Assembly: GCA_938004075.1 (NCBI GenBank)
Contig: CALKWP010000037.1
Location: 1-5,519, forward strand
DNA from: an uncultured Methanomassiliicoccales archaeon
GTDB lineage: Archaea > Thermoplasmatota > Thermoplasmata > SG8-5
Reading direction: 5' to 3'
Length of the DNA: 5,519 nt
The notes under the pieces were generated by a model. That model was not told the DNA's origin. It saw only the letters and a list, made by a program, of their open reading frames with translations, and did no database searches. Below, piece by piece: positions 5,202-5,519 of this stretch. The position numbers were made by a program, and so were the translations under genes. Each line of letters begins with the position of its first letter. The stretch's first letter is position 1.

Positions 5202-5519
5202 ATGAGCACAAACAAATTGGATTACATGCTCACTCTCGCGGATTTTTCTTCATTGAGCGCGAGAGAGAAGCAATTTTTAAGAAACTTCCTAGGCACATCT
5301 GACTCTCAATCATTCGAAGTGAACAAGGCGAATTTCCTGCAAGACTTGGCATTGTATCGTTATCCTAATTCAGATGTGCTCCAGACATTCTTTGACGACT
5401 ATAATTTCAAAGAATACAAAATGCCAGACACTTTGGAATCAAAATTATGCCCTGATGAAAAACACAAATGGGAAACAGAAGAAATTGATTGGGATGACAT
5501 GGCCAAGACGGTTGTGTGC
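5202..5519 (+). CDS. Unknown protein, N-terminal fragment cut by window end
   Basis: An open frame of 106 codons that runs off the right edge with no stop. The ATG at 5202 has an excellent Shine-Dalgarno (GGGGGAGTG) 6 bases upstream and lies 20 bp after the previous gene, so it is the fifth gene of the same operon. The visible part starts MSTNKLDYMLTLADF and is mostly helical, with a rather acidic, Trp-containing end (HKWETEEIDWDDMAKTVVC). That last stretch loosely resembles the 'xWDDIAG' lead-in of AAA+ ATPases, which would place a Walker A just beyond the edge. This is a guess, as no catalytic motif is in view. Confidence 0.75.
   Translation, partial: MSTNKLDYMLTLADFSSLSAREKQFLRNFLGTSDSQSFEVNKANFLQDLALYRYPNSDVLQTFFDDYNFKEYKMPDTLESKLCPDEKHKWETEEIDWDDMAKTVVC

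Noticed and set aside
5120..5302. 60-residue plus-strand frame spanning the last two genes
   Set aside because: It straddles a well-supported stop and start in another frame, has no ribosome site and no protein-like features.
1..5519. CRISPR array, tRNA, rRNA or insertion sequence
   Set aside because: No regularly spaced direct repeats, no cloverleaf-like or rRNA-like segment and no transposase or terminal inverted repeats were seen by eye.

Overview
The window looks like the left end of a metagenomic or isolate Illumina contig, probably from an archaeon or an archaeal mobile element. The first 45 bases are an Illumina sequencing adapter, so biological sequence begins at about base 46. The archaeal assignment is tentative. 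It rests on three things: the first genes of two divergent transcription units have no Shine-Dalgarno site but carry TATA-like boxes at the spacing expected for leaderless transcripts; every downstream gene of those units except the ATPase gene has a clear GGAGG-type site; and the ATPase/nuclease type is common in archaeal accessory DNA. A bacterium is not excluded. No rRNA, tRNA, CRISPR array or insertion sequence was seen.

Left region (46-631): a short AT-rich non-coding leader with a perfect 13-bp palindrome, a GC-rich hairpin and a TATA-like box, followed by a winged-helix protein on the + strand. The last quarter of that protein looks out of frame.

Central region (606-3838, minus strand): a compact three-gene operon. 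Transcription order is a beta-class DNA methyltransferase, a 126-residue coiled-coil protein that starts with TTG, and a 662-residue HerA/FtsK-type ATPase. The ATPase also carries an internal winged-helix segment and a C-terminal PD-(D/E)XK-like nuclease domain. Spacing is 9 bp between the first two genes, then a 4-bp ATGA overlap. A methylase coupled to a motor-nuclease is the logic of a restriction-modification or other anti-invader system. I could not match this exact three-gene layout to a named system (BREX, DISARM, classical type I/III), so it is the best candidate here for an undescribed one.

Right region (3944-5519, + strand): a divergent operon of small genes: a winged-helix protein, a 50-residue overlapping gene with a DUF736-like pattern, a DUF2958-like protein, a 136-residue unknown with a basic tail, and a final gene that runs off the end of the window. 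DUF2958 and DUF736 proteins are typical of conjugative plasmids, integrative elements and viruses, so the methylase/ATPase operon probably sits on a mobile element or in a defence island. The two operons face away from each other across a 105-bp intergenic region that likely holds both promoters.
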